64,000 bases of DNA, from contig NZ_CP141832.1 in assembly GCF_043633585.1 (NCBI RefSeq), positions 1,798,001 through 1,862,000 of the forward strand. Reading direction: 5' to 3'. Shown piece by piece: positions 25,664 to 34,655 of the stretch (within the stretch, counting starts at the first letter, position 1; each line of letters starts with the position of its first letter). Origin of the DNA: Lacrimispora sinapis. GTDB taxonomy: Bacteria > Bacillota > Clostridia > Lachnospirales > Lachnospiraceae. The notes under the pieces were generated by a model. That model ran no database searches. It saw only the letters and a program-made list of their open reading frames with translations, and was not told the origin of the DNA. The position numbers were made by a program, and so were the translations under genes.

Positions 25664-26140
25664 GTGACAAGAGTACAATTATTTACTGACGGAGCTGCAA
25701 GAGGAAACCCTGATGGACCGGGTGGATACGGTGCGGTTTTGCAATTTACGGATTCCAAAGGGCAGCTCCATGAAAAAACACTTTCCGCAGGGTATGTAAA
25801 GACTACCAACAACCGTATGGAACTCATGGCAGCCATTGCAGGGCTGGAGGCTTTAACAAGGCCATGCCAGGTGGATCTGTATTCTGATTCCAAGTATGTG
25901 GTTGATGCGTTTAACCAGCACTGGATTGATAACTGGATCAAAAACAACTGGAAACGGGGAAAAAGCGGTCCGGTGAAGAACATTGATCTATGGGAAAGGC
26001 TTTTAAAGGCCAAAAAGCCCCATCAGGTAACTTTCCACTGGGTAAAAGGACATGCTGGTCATCCCCAGAATGAGCGGTGTGATTTGCTGGCAACCACTGC
26101 GGCGGATGGAGATAATCTTCTGGTCGATGAGGGACTGTAA
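25664..26140 (+). CDS. rnhA: Ribonuclease HI
   Basis: Degrades the RNA strand of RNA-DNA hybrids, 158 residues. The catalytic carboxylates are all present: Asp9 (FTDGAARGNP), Glu53 (NNRMEL), Asp75 (YSDSKYV) and Asp140 (ERCDLLA), with the KGHAGH histidine loop at 129-134. The start is GTG at 25664, giving the family-standard N-terminus, with AAGGAG 13 nt upstream. It likely shares a transcript with the beta-CASP nuclease. Confidence 0.97.
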   Translation: MTRVQLFTDGAARGNPDGPGGYGAVLQFTDSKGQLHEKTLSAGYVKTTNNRMELMAAIAGLEALTRPCQVDLYSDSKYVVDAFNQHWIDNWIKNNWKRGKSGPVKNIDLWERLLKAKKPHQVTFHWVKGHAGHPQNERCDLLATTAADGDNLLVDEGL

Positions 26141-26268
26141 CATCATTGGCATCGGATGCCAAATACTTACATATCTCTTACGATGTCTTACTAAATGCGA
26201 ATTTCTATTTTCTTTCTTTTTTATTTGTGATATGGTAACTTCATCAAAACAGATTAGGATGATCGTTC

Positions 26269-27147
26269 ATGAATAGAAACAGAGGAATATGGATTGTCAT
26301 AGGAATGATACTGGTGATTGGAGTTCTTGTGACTTTAACGACCACCAGTTTTATAAACAGTAAACAGCACACTGCGGATTCTCAAGAGAATCGGACTCTT
26401 TCCGGTTCCCAACCGCCTTCTGACCTGGAAGAGAGACATTACAGCAAAGAACAGGAATTGTTTTCAGCAGAAAATAACACATTGGATAAACCGGCCCGGC
26501 TACAGGAAGAACCGGTGACGCCAAAGAAAGCGGCAAGAAGTATGCCGGAAGCCGGGAACGCTCTTACACAGCAGCAGACCCCTTCTGCGGCAGACACCCA
26601 GATGCCGGAAAAGACTGATGAAAGCCCGGAGCAGACGCAGGCAGCTCCTCAAATCGCTCAGGCGGCTTCTGAAGTTCCGGCAAAAGAATCTGTGCAGGAA
26701 ACCGTAATGTCTCCCAAAGCACCTGACACCAAATATAAGTTTTCCAATGGTTCTGCTCATTCGGAAGGAACTGTCGACTATGAAAAACATCTGGAGAATC
26801 TGGATGAGCAAATCAGAAAGATCCGGGATGAATCAGGAGATTCCAATACCTACTCCATGAAGGCTCTTGCGGATAAAGAGTTAAAACTATGGAATTTGGA
26901 ACAAAATACGATTTATGAAACCATAGCCCGGAAGCTTTCCGACGAAGAAAGAAAGTCCCTGGAAGCATCCCAGCAGGCCTGGATTAAAAGCAGGGATGCC
27001 AAAGCAGAGGAAGCGGCTAAAAAGTACAGCGGAGGAACTCTGGAAGGCCTGGAATATACGGCTTCCCTTGCGGAATCAACGAGAGCGAGAGCGTATGAAC
27101 TGGTAAAGGAATATACGGATGTTCTTTCTGAGGAGGAGTCCCCATAA
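26269..27147 (+). CDS. Membrane-anchored protein with LprI/DUF1311-like domain
   Basis: 292 residues: a short basic N-terminus, one membrane anchor (about 7-28), a long low-complexity linker rich in Glu, Gln, Pro and Ala (about 33-165), then a C-terminal helical domain (about 175-285). The pattern LADKELKLWNLEQNTIYETIARKL and later QQAWIKSRDAKAEE is like the DUF1311/LprI N-terminal fold, a family that includes lysozyme inhibitors. The domain would face the outside. Function is not established. It stands alone with a terminator downstream. Confidence 0.7.
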   Translation: MNRNRGIWIVIGMILVIGVLVTLTTTSFINSKQHTADSQENRTLSGSQPPSDLEERHYSKEQELFSAENNTLDKPARLQEEPVTPKKAARSMPEAGNALTQQQTPSAADTQMPEKTDESPEQTQAAPQIAQAASEVPAKESVQETVMSPKAPDTKYKFSNGSAHSEGTVDYEKHLENLDEQIRKIRDESGDSNTYSMKALADKELKLWNLEQNTIYETIARKLSDEERKSLEASQQAWIKSRDAKAEEAAKKYSGGTLEGLEYTASLAESTRARAYELVKEYTDVLSEEESP

Positions 27148-27177
27148 AGGGCTAAAAAACCATTTTTTAAAGTCTGA

Positions 27178-27206
27178 GGCTGATTCCTGTGAATCAGTCT
27201 TTTTTG
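27178..27206 (+). terminator. Terminator after LprI-like gene
   Basis: GGCTGATTC (27178-27186) pairs with GAATCAGTC (27191-27199) through a CTGT loop, followed by six or seven T. Confidence 0.85.
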
Positions 27207-27290
27207 CCGCTTTGTCGGGTTGTCTGCCTGTTTGATTGTGGCTTTTACCCTGCTTTTTTATTTGAATGTAAAAATTTCCATTGGAACATC

Positions 27291-27319
27291 TTGATAAATA
27301 AAATCCCTTATGATAGGAT
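27291..27319 (+). promoter_or_regulatory. Sigma-A promoter for alaS
   Basis: TTGATA (27291-27296), 17-nt spacer, TAGGAT (27314-27319), leaving a ~70-nt leader before alaS. The leader has no recognisable T-box (no GGTGG-type antiterminator). Confidence 0.7.
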
Positions 27320-27396
27320 AGTAAGATAATTGCAAGAATGCCGCCAGTGCCGGCACTTTGTCAGAATAGACAATATAACAAACGGAGGACAGTAAC

Positions 27397-30036
27397 GTGA
27401 AGAACTATGGTGTGAATGAACTGAGGAGAATGTTCCTTGAATTTTTTGAGAGTAAGGGACATCTGGCGATGAAAAGCTTCTCCCTGGTTCCTCATAATGA
27501 TAATAGCTTGTTGTTGATTAACTCAGGTATGGCTCCGCTCAAGCCTTATTTTACCGGACAGGAGATCCCTCCCAGAAAAAGAGTGACCACCTGCCAGAAA
27601 TGCATCCGGACAGGAGATATCGAGAATGTCGGAAAAACAGCACGCCACGGCACATTCTTCGAGATGCTCGGTAATTTTTCTTTTGGTGATTATTTTAAAG
27701 ATGAAGCGATTCACTGGTCCTGGGAATTTTTAACGGAAGTGGTTGGGCTGGAAGCAGACAGACTGTATCCATCGGTATATTTAGAAGACGATGAAGCATT
27801 TGAAATCTGGAATAAGAAGATCGGAATTGCACCGGAACGCATTTTCCGTATGGGCAAGGAGGACAACTTCTGGGAGCATGGTGCAGGCCCATGCGGACCT
27901 TGTTCTGAAATATATTATGACCGCGGAGAAAAATACGGCTGCGGCAAGCCTGACTGTACCGTAGGCTGTGAATGTGACCGTTACATGGAAGTATGGAATA
28001 ACGTCTTCACTCAGTTTGAGAATGACGGTCATGGCAACTATGAGGAATTAAAGCAGAAAAATATTGATACCGGCATGGGTCTGGAACGTCTCGCAGTCGT
28101 TGTTCAGGATGTGGATTCCATCTTTGATGTGGACACCATAAAAGCCCTTTTAAACCGTGTGGCAGATCTGGCTCATACTGAATATAAAAAGGATTCTGAC
28201 GTGGATGTATCTCTTCGTCTGATCACAGACCATGTCCGTTCCTGCACCTTTATGATTTCCGACGGAATTATGCCGTCGAATGAAGGAAGAGGCTATGTGC
28301 TCCGCCGTCTGCTCCGCAGAGCAGCACGTCATGGCAGACTCATAGGAATAGAAGGAAAGTTTCTTGCAGACCTGTCCCAGACGGTGATTGACTTATCAAA
28401 AGATGGATATCCGGAGCTGGAAGAAAAGAAGGCCATGATTTTAAAGGTCCTCACCCAGGAGGAAGACAAGTTTAATAAGACAATTGATCAGGGACTTGCT
28501 ATCTTAAATGAATTAGAAGAAGAGATGAGAAAGAAGAAGGAGACCGTTCTTTCCGGAGAAGAAGCATTTAAGCTATATGATACTTATGGTTTCCCTCTTG
28601 ATTTAACCCTGGAGATCCTTGCGGAAAAGAACTTCAAAGTCGATGAAGAAGGCTTTAAGACTGCCATGCAGGTTCAGCGGGAAACTGCAAGGAATGCCAG
28701 AAAGACCACCAATTATATGGGGGCGGATGTTACGGTGTACCAGTCCATAGATCCGGCTATTTCTTCAGAATTCATCGGTTACGATCAATTCGTCTGTGAT
28801 TCTGTGATTACAGTGCTTACCACTGATACAGAGATCGTGGAGGCCCTTACAGATGGTGAGGTCGGCACCATTATAACCGATCAGACCGTATTTTACGGAA
28901 CCATGGGCGGTCAGCAGGGAGATGTCGGCACCATATTCAGTGAGAATGGGGAATTCAGAGTAGAGGATACCATTCATTTACAGGGCGGAAAGATTGGTCA
29001 TGTAGGGAAAATGGTAAAAGGAATGCTTCAGACCGGCGATACAGTTACTTTAAAAGTCTGTGAAGAAAACCGCCAGAACACAGGCAAAAACCACAGCGCC
29101 ACCCATCTGCTTCAAAAAGCGTTAAGGACCGTTCTGGGCAGCCATGTGGAACAGGCAGGATCTTTCGTCGACGGAGACCGGCTGCGTTTTGACTTTACTC
29201 ATTTTTCTGCGCTGACACCGGAAGAGATCCGTCAGGTAGAAACACTTGTAAACGATAAAATCAAAGAATCCCTTCCGGTAAACACGGAAGTCATGTCTTT
29301 GGAAGAGGCAAAGAAATCCGGTGCTATGGCATTGTTTGGCGAAAAGTACGGAGATACGGTACGCGTTGTAAAGATGGGTGATTTTTCTACGGAGCTTTGC
29401 GGAGGAACCCATGTTTCCAATACTGGCGTGATCGGTTTCTTTAAAATCCTTTCCGAGACTGGAATTGCTGCAGGAGTACGCAGAATTGAAGCATTGACCG
29501 GTGACGGACTCATGCATTATTATGAAGAGCTGGAAAGAGAATTCCATGAAGCAGCAAAAGCGGCAAAGACAACCCCTTCTTCCTTGACAGCGAAGATTGA
29601 GTCCCTTTTAGAAGAAATCAAGGCTCTTCACTCTGAAAATGAGAAATTAAAGAGCAAACTTGCAAAAGATTCTCTTGGCGATGTTATGGATCAGGTGCAG
29701 GAGATTAAGGGAGTAAAGGTTCTCGCCACAAAGGTAATGGATGTGGATATGAATGGACTTCGTAATCTTGGCGATCAGTTAAAGGATAAAATCGGAGAAG
29801 GTGTTATTGTAATTGCCTCCATTCAGGGTGAAAAAGTCAATCTGATGGCTGCTGTAACAGAGGAAGCCCAGAAAAAAGGTGCTCATGCAGGAAATCTGCT
29901 CAAAGCCATTGCATCCCTTGTGGGCGGCGGCGGCGGCGGACGTCCCAATATGGCTCAGGCAGGCGGAAAGAATCCGGCCGGCGTTGATGCATGCCTTTCA
30001 AAAGTTGCAGAAGTGGTTGCAGAACAGGTGAAATAA
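27397..30036 (+). CDS. alaS: Alanyl-tRNA synthetase
   Basis: Charges tRNA-Ala, 879 residues, normal length. It has the class II aminoacylation core at the N-terminus (HNDNSLLLINSGMAPLKP near 33), the editing domain with zinc-binding NHSATHLLQKAL (HxxxH) and the CGGTHVSNTG (CxxxH) pair, and the C-terminal DHHA1/C-Ala domain with a GGGGGGRPNMAQAGG loop. ATG at 27397 with CGGAGG upstream. No overlapping partner gene; rpsU follows with its own promoter. Confidence 0.98.
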   Translation: MKNYGVNELRRMFLEFFESKGHLAMKSFSLVPHNDNSLLLINSGMAPLKPYFTGQEIPPRKRVTTCQKCIRTGDIENVGKTARHGTFFEMLGNFSFGDYFKDEAIHWSWEFLTEVVGLEADRLYPSVYLEDDEAFEIWNKKIGIAPERIFRMGKEDNFWEHGAGPCGPCSEIYYDRGEKYGCGKPDCTVGCECDRYMEVWNNVFTQFENDGHGNYEELKQKNIDTGMGLERLAVVVQDVDSIFDVDTIKALLNRVADLAHTEYKKDSDVDVSLRLITDHVRSCTFMISDGIMPSNEGRGYVLRRLLRRAARHGRLIGIEGKFLADLSQTVIDLSKDGYPELEEKKAMILKVLTQEEDKFNKTIDQGLAILNELEEEMRKKKETVLSGEEAFKLYDTYGFPLDLTLEILAEKNFKVDEEGFKTAMQVQRETARNARKTTNYMGADVTVYQSIDPAISSEFIGYDQFVCDSVITVLTTDTEIVEALTDGEVGTIITDQTVFYGTMGGQQGDVGTIFSENGEFRVEDTIHLQGGKIGHVGKMVKGMLQTGDTVTLKVCEENRQNTGKNHSATHLLQKALRTVLGSHVEQAGSFVDGDRLRFDFTHFSALTPEEIRQVETLVNDKIKESLPVNTEVMSLEEAKKSGAMALFGEKYGDTVRVVKMGDFSTELCGGTHVSNTGVIGFFKILSETGIAAGVRRIEALTGDGLMHYYEELEREFHEAAKAAKTTPSSLTAKIESLLEEIKALHSENEKLKSKLAKDSLGDVMDQVQEIKGVKVLATKVMDVDMNGLRNLGDQLKDKIGEGVIVIASIQGEKVNLMAAVTEEAQKKGAHAGNLLKAIASLVGGGGGGRPNMAQAGGKNPAGVDACLSKVAEVVAEQVK

Positions 30037-30072
30037 TTGCTGTTGAAATACGAAAAATTATGAAAGTTTTTC

Positions 30073-30100
30073 TTGACGAATGGCAGAATTATGCTATAAT
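30073..30100 (+). promoter_or_regulatory. Strong sigma-A promoter for rpsU
   Basis: TTGACG (30073-30078), 16-nt spacer, perfect TATAAT (30095-30100), about 77 bp before the rpsU start. Confidence 0.85.
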
Positions 30101-30176
30101 CATATCAGTGCTATAAAATACCCAAACAGTTGTATTATGCACAAGTACACAACTGGAGGGAGGTTAGGTGTGAGCT

Positions 30177-30353
30177 ATGTCAAATGTAATCGTTAAAGAC
30201 AACGAGACCTTAGATAGCGCTTTACGCAGATTCAAAAGAAACTGTGCTAAAGCAGGTATCCAGCAGGAAATTCGTAAGAGAGAACATTACGAAAAGCCAA
30301 GCGTAAGACGTAAGAAAAAGTCTGAAGCTGCAAGAAAACGTAAATATAACTAA
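30177..30353 (+). CDS. rpsU: Ribosomal protein S21
   Basis: Small 30S ribosomal protein, 58 residues, very basic. The N-terminus MSNVIVKDNETLDSALRRFKR (quoted only in part of the family pattern) with NETLDSALRRFKR and the C-terminal run of Lys and Arg ending RKRKYN are diagnostic for bS21. A GGAGGGAGG site lies upstream of the ATG. It is a monocistronic gene between a strong promoter and a clear terminator. Confidence 0.97.
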   Translation: MSNVIVKDNETLDSALRRFKRNCAKAGIQQEIRKREHYEKPSVRRKKKSEAARKRKYN

Positions 30354-30366
30354 TTGTTAAAAGATA

Positions 30367-30404
30367 AACCTCTGGTTTGGCTTAGGCATAACCAGGGGTT
30401 TTTT
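30367..30404 (+). terminator. Rho-independent terminator of rpsU
   Basis: AACCTCTGGTT (30367-30377) pairs with AACCAGGGGTT (30390-30400, one G-U pair), followed by TTTT. Confidence 0.88.
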
Positions 30405-30423
30405 CTAGTTTTTGAGTGCTGTA

Positions 30424-30452
30424 GAATTTTCCATATCCTCTTTGCATATAGT
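30424..30452 (+). promoter_or_regulatory. Sigma-E-like sporulation promoter of yqfC
   Basis: GAATTTT (30424-30430), 14-nt spacer, CATATAGT (30445-30452), about 35 bp before yqfC. Its -10 box is identical to the one before spoIVA. Confidence 0.62.
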
Positions 30453-30486
30453 ATAAAGTAATAACAGAGAGAAAGGCAGAGAAGAT

Positions 30487-30753
30487 ATGTTGGAGGAATC
30501 AAAGGAAAAAGCGGCTTCTGCCTTAAAACTTCCCAAAGATGTTGTTTTGGGAGAGGTGCTTGTGTCTTTTCTTGGACGCCACAGTGTTGTGATCGAAAAT
30601 TACCGGAGTATTATTTTATACACCGATTGCTCCATTAAAATTCAAGCGAAAAATTGCCGGGTTATTATCAGCGGAAGCAGGCTGATGATTGAATATTATA
30701 CCAATGAGGAGATGAAAATCAACGGATATATCAAATCCCTGGAGTTTGAATAA
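30487..30753 (+). CDS. yqfC: Sporulation protein YqfC
   Basis: Small YabP/YqfC-family sporulation protein, 88 residues. The pattern LPKDVVLGEVLVSFLGRHSVVIENYRSI followed by a beta-rich C-terminus (RLMIEYYTNEEMKINGYI) is typical. It is required in the mother cell in Bacillus; the exact molecular role is unknown. ATG at 30487 sits about 10 nt after GAAAGG. It is followed 25 bp later by yqfD, its constant partner. Confidence 0.9.
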   Translation: MLEESKEKAASALKLPKDVVLGEVLVSFLGRHSVVIENYRSIILYTDCSIKIQAKNCRVIISGSRLMIEYYTNEEMKINGYIKSLEFE

Positions 30754-30778
30754 ATAGGGGAGCTGGAGGTGTAAGGAA

Positions 30779-32023
30779 GTGCTTGAATGGCTGAATCGCC
30801 GTTTCTTCGGTTATCTTTTTATAGAAATGTCCGGATTTTCTCCGGAACGGTTTTTAAATATGTGTACGGTTCATGAAATTGAATTATGGAACGTGGTAAA
30901 TTCGGGCCAGACGTATCAGTTTTTCATGACTGTTTCCGGTTTTCGCAAGATAAAACCCATTGTCCGTAAATCGAAGGTCAGACTTAGGATTTTAAAAAAG
31001 TTTGGACTTCCTTTTTTTTTATACCGCAATAAAAACCGAAAGTTTTATGCTGCCGGATTTTTGGGTTTTTTTATGATTCTCTACTCCCTGTCTCTTTTTA
31101 TATGGGATATCGAGTTTGATGGGAACCAGATGTATACATACGACACTTTGCTGAAGTATTGTGAATCAGAAAAAATCCACTACGGGATGCAGAAGTCGAA
31201 AATTGACTGTGACGGACTGGAAGAATCGCTCCGTACTGCATTTCCTGAAATAACCTGGGTATCCGCAAGGGTATCAGGAACCAGGCTTTTGGTTAAAATA
31301 AAGGAAAATGAAGTGCTGTCTCAGATTCCTGTAAAAGATGAGACTCCATGTGATCTTGTAGCGGAAAAAGACGGGGTCATCACCTCCATGATCGTGCGGA
31401 CCGGAGTTCCTATGGTGGCGGTCGGAGATACCGTCACAAAAGGCCAGGTTTTAGTCAGCGGGACGCTTCCTGTCATTGGTGACAGCGAAGAAATCATAAA
31501 TACCCATTATGTTCATTCCGATGCGGATATTCGTGCCCGTACGGAGCATCATTACACCAAACAGATTCCCATGTACCGTAAAATTGATGTGGAAACGGGA
31601 AGGGTGCGGAAGGGCTATTATATTAAGGCGTTTCGGTATTCCTTTTTGCTTATGCGCCCCAGACCCGACGGAACATCCTGGAAGAGGACCATGGAGGAAG
31701 AACAGCTTCATTTATTCGAGAATTTTTACCTGCCTATTTATACGGGAAAGATTACGGGAAAAGAGTATATATCCTATGAACGTCCCTATAAGGAGGAAGA
31801 GAAAAAGGAACTTGCCCATAAGTTTAACAAAGATTATGAAAAAAAATTATTGGAAAAAGGGGTACAAATTCTAGAAAATCATGTTAAAATACTAGATAAT
31901 GAATCTTTATGCCAAATTGCCATAGACTTTGTGACCGATGAACCATTGGGAAGGCAGGAAGCGCTGGAGATACAAAGAACAGAGGAACCGGAGGAGACAA
32001 ATCATTCAGATGAGCGTAATTGA
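30779..32023 (+). CDS. yqfD: Sporulation protein YqfD
   Basis: Membrane sporulation protein of the YqfD/SpoIV family, 414 residues. An N-terminal domain (about 1-85) is followed by one membrane segment (about 88-112, FLGFFMILYSLSLFIW) and a large outer domain with IKENEVLSQIPVKDETPCDLVAEKDGVI. The start is GTG at 30779, with GGAGGT 8 nt upstream. The end overlaps phoH by 14 bp. Sigma-E control is inferred from the promoter before yqfC. Confidence 0.92.
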   Translation: MLEWLNRRFFGYLFIEMSGFSPERFLNMCTVHEIELWNVVNSGQTYQFFMTVSGFRKIKPIVRKSKVRLRILKKFGLPFFLYRNKNRKFYAAGFLGFFMILYSLSLFIWDIEFDGNQMYTYDTLLKYCESEKIHYGMQKSKIDCDGLEESLRTAFPEITWVSARVSGTRLLVKIKENEVLSQIPVKDETPCDLVAEKDGVITSMIVRTGVPMVAVGDTVTKGQVLVSGTLPVIGDSEEIINTHYVHSDADIRARTEHHYTKQIPMYRKIDVETGRVRKGYYIKAFRYSFLLMRPRPDGTSWKRTMEEEQLHLFENFYLPIYTGKITGKEYISYERPYKEEEKKELAHKFNKDYEKKLLEKGVQILENHVKILDNESLCQIAIDFVTDEPLGRQEALEIQRTEEPEETNHSDERN

Positions 32024-33026
32024 GACAATCATAGATATTCCAGCAGAACACGAGAAAAATGTATGCGGACAGTTTGACAGCTACTTGAAGAAAATTGAAC
32101 GGACCCTTCATGTCACAATGATCGGAAGAGATGGCGCTCTTAAAATCATTGGACCGGAACCGATGGTCCAGAAGGCAAGAAGCGTATTCAATAACCTGAT
32201 CGAGCTGTCCAAACGGGGGAATACCATTACCGAACAAAACGTGGATTATGCCCTTTCTCTGTCATTTTCTGAAAACGACAGCCAGATCCTTGAAATTGAT
32301 AAAGATATAATCTGCCGGACCGTTTCAGGAAAACCGGTAAAGCCTAAGACTCTTGGGCAGAAGCAGTATGTGGACCAGATCCGGAAAAAGATGATTGTCT
32401 TTGGAATCGGACCGGCCGGAACAGGAAAAACCTATCTTGCCATGGCTATGGCCATTCAGGCATTTAAAAATGGAGAGGTCAACCGGATCATTCTCACAAG
32501 ACCAGCCATTGAAGCCGGAGAGAAGCTGGGATTTCTTCCAGGCGATCTCCAAAGCAAGATTGACCCTTATTTAAGACCTTTATACGATGCCTTGTACCAG
32601 ATTATGGGGGCGGAAAGTTTTCTCCACAATTCAGAAAAAGGTCTGATCGAAGTTGCTCCCCTGGCGTATATGAGAGGACGAACCCTGGACAATGCTTATA
32701 TCATTCTTGATGAGGCCCAGAATACAACGCCTGCCCAGATGAAGATGTTTTTGACAAGAATCGGTTTTGGTTCCAAAGTGATCGTTACCGGCGACCAGAC
32801 CCAGAAGGATCTTCCGTCGGGTACGGTATCCGGGCTTGATACGGCAATGAGGATTTTAAAAAAGATCGACGACATCAGTTTCTGTCAGTTGACGAGCAGC
32901 GATGTGGTCCGTCATCCTCTTGTGCAAAAAATTGTACAGGCTTATGATGAATTTGAGTCAAAGAAAAAGACCGAAGATCGGAAGACAAAGACCGTCCGAG
33001 GCAGAAAGGCGCATTATGACAATTAA
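32010..33026 (+). CDS. phoH: PhoH-like ATPase (PhoH/YbeZ)
   Basis: Cytoplasmic ATPase linked with RNA metabolism and ribosome maturation, usually working with YbeY. 338 residues: an N-terminal KH-like part (about 1-100), then the P-loop GPAGTGKTY (134-142), and Walker B YIILDEAQNTTPAQMKMFLTRIG. I chose the ATG at 32010 (MSVIETIIDIP) because GGAGGAG precedes it; the frame is open further up inside yqfD but lacks a matching start. It overlaps yqfD by 14 bp and ybeY by 11 bp. Confidence 0.95.
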   Translation: MSVIETIIDIPAEHEKNVCGQFDSYLKKIERTLHVTMIGRDGALKIIGPEPMVQKARSVFNNLIELSKRGNTITEQNVDYALSLSFSENDSQILEIDKDIICRTVSGKPVKPKTLGQKQYVDQIRKKMIVFGIGPAGTGKTYLAMAMAIQAFKNGEVNRIILTRPAIEAGEKLGFLPGDLQSKIDPYLRPLYDALYQIMGAESFLHNSEKGLIEVAPLAYMRGRTLDNAYIILDEAQNTTPAQMKMFLTRIGFGSKVIVTGDQTQKDLPSGTVSGLDTAMRILKKIDDISFCQLTSSDVVRHPLVQKIVQAYDEFESKKKTEDRKTKTVRGRKAHYDN

Positions 33027-33513
33027 TATTGAATACGAGGCAGAAAAAAAGCTGGATATTCCATATAAGGAGATTATTAACCATGTGGTGGAGGAATCCA
33101 TGGACTATGAAAACTGCCCTTATGAAGCAGAGGTCAATGTTCTGATCACCGACAATGAGGATATCCGTCAGATCAATAAAGAGTACCGGAAGATCGACAG
33201 CCCTACGGATGTTCTTTCTTTTCCAATGGTGGACTATGAGACTCCTTCCGACTTTGACCGTCTGGAGGAGATGGCAAATGATTATTTTAATCCGGAAACC
33301 GGGGAGCTTTTACTTGGAGACATTGTAATATCCGTTGATAAGGTGGAAGAACAGGCAGAAAAATACGGGCACTCTCAGACGAGAGAGATGGCGTTTCTGG
33401 TGGCTCACAGTATGCTCCACTTATTTGGCTATGACCATATGGAAGAAGAGGAACGTCTGCTTATGGAAAAGAAGCAGGAGGAAATTTTAAGTCGGAGGGG
33501 ATATGTGAGATGA
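33016..33513 (+). CDS. ybeY: Endoribonuclease YbeY
   Basis: Zinc-dependent RNase for 16S rRNA 3'-end maturation and ribosome quality control, 165 residues. The metal motif HSMLHLFGYDH holds the three histidines; KIDSPTDVLSFPM is the other conserved block. The ATG at 33016 gives the family-standard N-terminus; a longer frame from 32902 runs across phoH and is rejected. Translationally coupled to phoH. Confidence 0.97.
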   Translation: MTINIEYEAEKKLDIPYKEIINHVVEESMDYENCPYEAEVNVLITDNEDIRQINKEYRKIDSPTDVLSFPMVDYETPSDFDRLEEMANDYFNPETGELLLGDIVISVDKVEEQAEKYGHSQTREMAFLVAHSMLHLFGYDHMEEEERLLMEKKQEEILSRRGYVR

Positions 33514-34655
33514 TGAAAAAGGTATGGTTTGGTCTTGCCGGTGTGATGCTGTCTGGCGCTTTTTTGTTTGGATGCGGGAAACGATATGAATCAGTATCGG
33601 TAACGGAACAGGCAACTGAGGATGTGAATGCAGATGATATTAAAATAAACAGCAGTACAGAGGCCGATCATACATCGGATGAGAGTCCGGGAGATTACTA
33701 TACCTTTTCAGAACGCCAGGAAAAAGACGGAATGATACGCAGTTATCTAACCGGAGAGATGGTGGATGCAGCCATTGGAAACCGGAGACCGGTGGCCGTA
33801 ATGATGAGCAATGATAAAGCCGCGCTCCCCCAATACGGGATTAACCGGGCAGGCGTTGTTTATGAAGCACCTGCAGAAGGGGGCATAAACCGGTATATGG
33901 CCATACTGGAAGACTATGACAGTCTGGAACGTATCGGTTCCGTAAGAAGCTGCCGCACATACTATACATACTTCGCCCGTGAATTTGATGCGATCTATGC
34001 CCATTACGGACAAAGTACCTTCGCAAAGCCTTACTTAGCCAATGTGGATAATATCAATGGCGTGGAAGCCATCGGCAATGTGGCATTTTTCCGGTCCAGA
34101 GACCGCAAGCCTCCCCACAATGCCTACACCAGCGGCAAGCGCTTGAATAAAGCCATACACCAGCTGGGATATTCCCAGGAATATGATCCATCCTACCAGG
34201 GGCATTACCGGTTTGCCAAAACAGGAAAAGAAGTTACTCTTCAAGAGGCTCCCGGTGTTAAGGAGGCGTATAAAGTTTATCCTGGTTATAAGTTGAATAA
34301 GCCGTGGTTTGAATACCACGAAGAGGATGGGCTTTATTACCGTTTCCAATTCGGAGCCGCCCATAAAGGAGATGAAGGACAGATTAAAGTGAAAAACATT
34401 ATTCTGCAGTATTGTCCTGCCGCTCATTATGCAACTACGGATTATCTGAACATAAATGTACAGAGCGATTCTTACGGCATGTTCATTACCGAAGGACGTG
34501 CCATCCCCATCAAGTGGTCGAAGGATAATGAATTCGGTCCAACACATTATTACGACATGGAGAATAACGAGATTATCCTGAACCAGGGCAAAACCTGGGT
34601 TTGCATTATATCCGCACAGGATTCTCCCAATGTAGAATTATATGGAAAACAATAG
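33510..34655 (+). CDS. YerB-like lipoprotein (DUF3048)
   Basis: 381 residues with a lipoprotein signal peptide; the lipobox FLFGC puts the lipidated cysteine at residue 22. An acidic linker (25-60) precedes the DUF3048 N-terminal part (RPVAVMMSNDKAALPQYGINRAGVVYEAPAEGG) and C-terminal part (GRAIPIKWSKDNEFGPTHYYD). The protein would sit on the outer face of the membrane. Function is unknown for the family. The ATG overlaps ybeY by 4 bp, and the end overlaps the flippase gene by 14 bp. Confidence 0.9.
   Translation: MMKKVWFGLAGVMLSGAFLFGCGKRYESVSVTEQATEDVNADDIKINSSTEADHTSDESPGDYYTFSERQEKDGMIRSYLTGEMVDAAIGNRRPVAVMMSNDKAALPQYGINRAGVVYEAPAEGGINRYMAILEDYDSLERIGSVRSCRTYYTYFAREFDAIYAHYGQSTFAKPYLANVDNINGVEAIGNVAFFRSRDRKPPHNAYTSGKRLNKAIHQLGYSQEYDPSYQGHYRFAKTGKEVTLQEAPGVKEAYKVYPGYKLNKPWFEYHEEDGLYYRFQFGAAHKGDEGQIKVKNIILQYCPAAHYATTDYLNINVQSDSYGMFITEGRAIPIKWSKDNEFGPTHYYDMENNEIILNQGKTWVCIISAQDSPNVELYGKQ

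Noticed and set aside
26146..26162. Short hairpin TTGGCAT-CGG-ATGCCAA after rnhA
   Set aside because: The stem is only 7 bp and no T run follows; not a supported terminator.
27207..27396. Possible T-box riboswitch in the alaS leader
   Set aside because: No GGTGG antiterminator bulge motif and no terminator before alaS; the leader is only about 70 nt from the predicted start.
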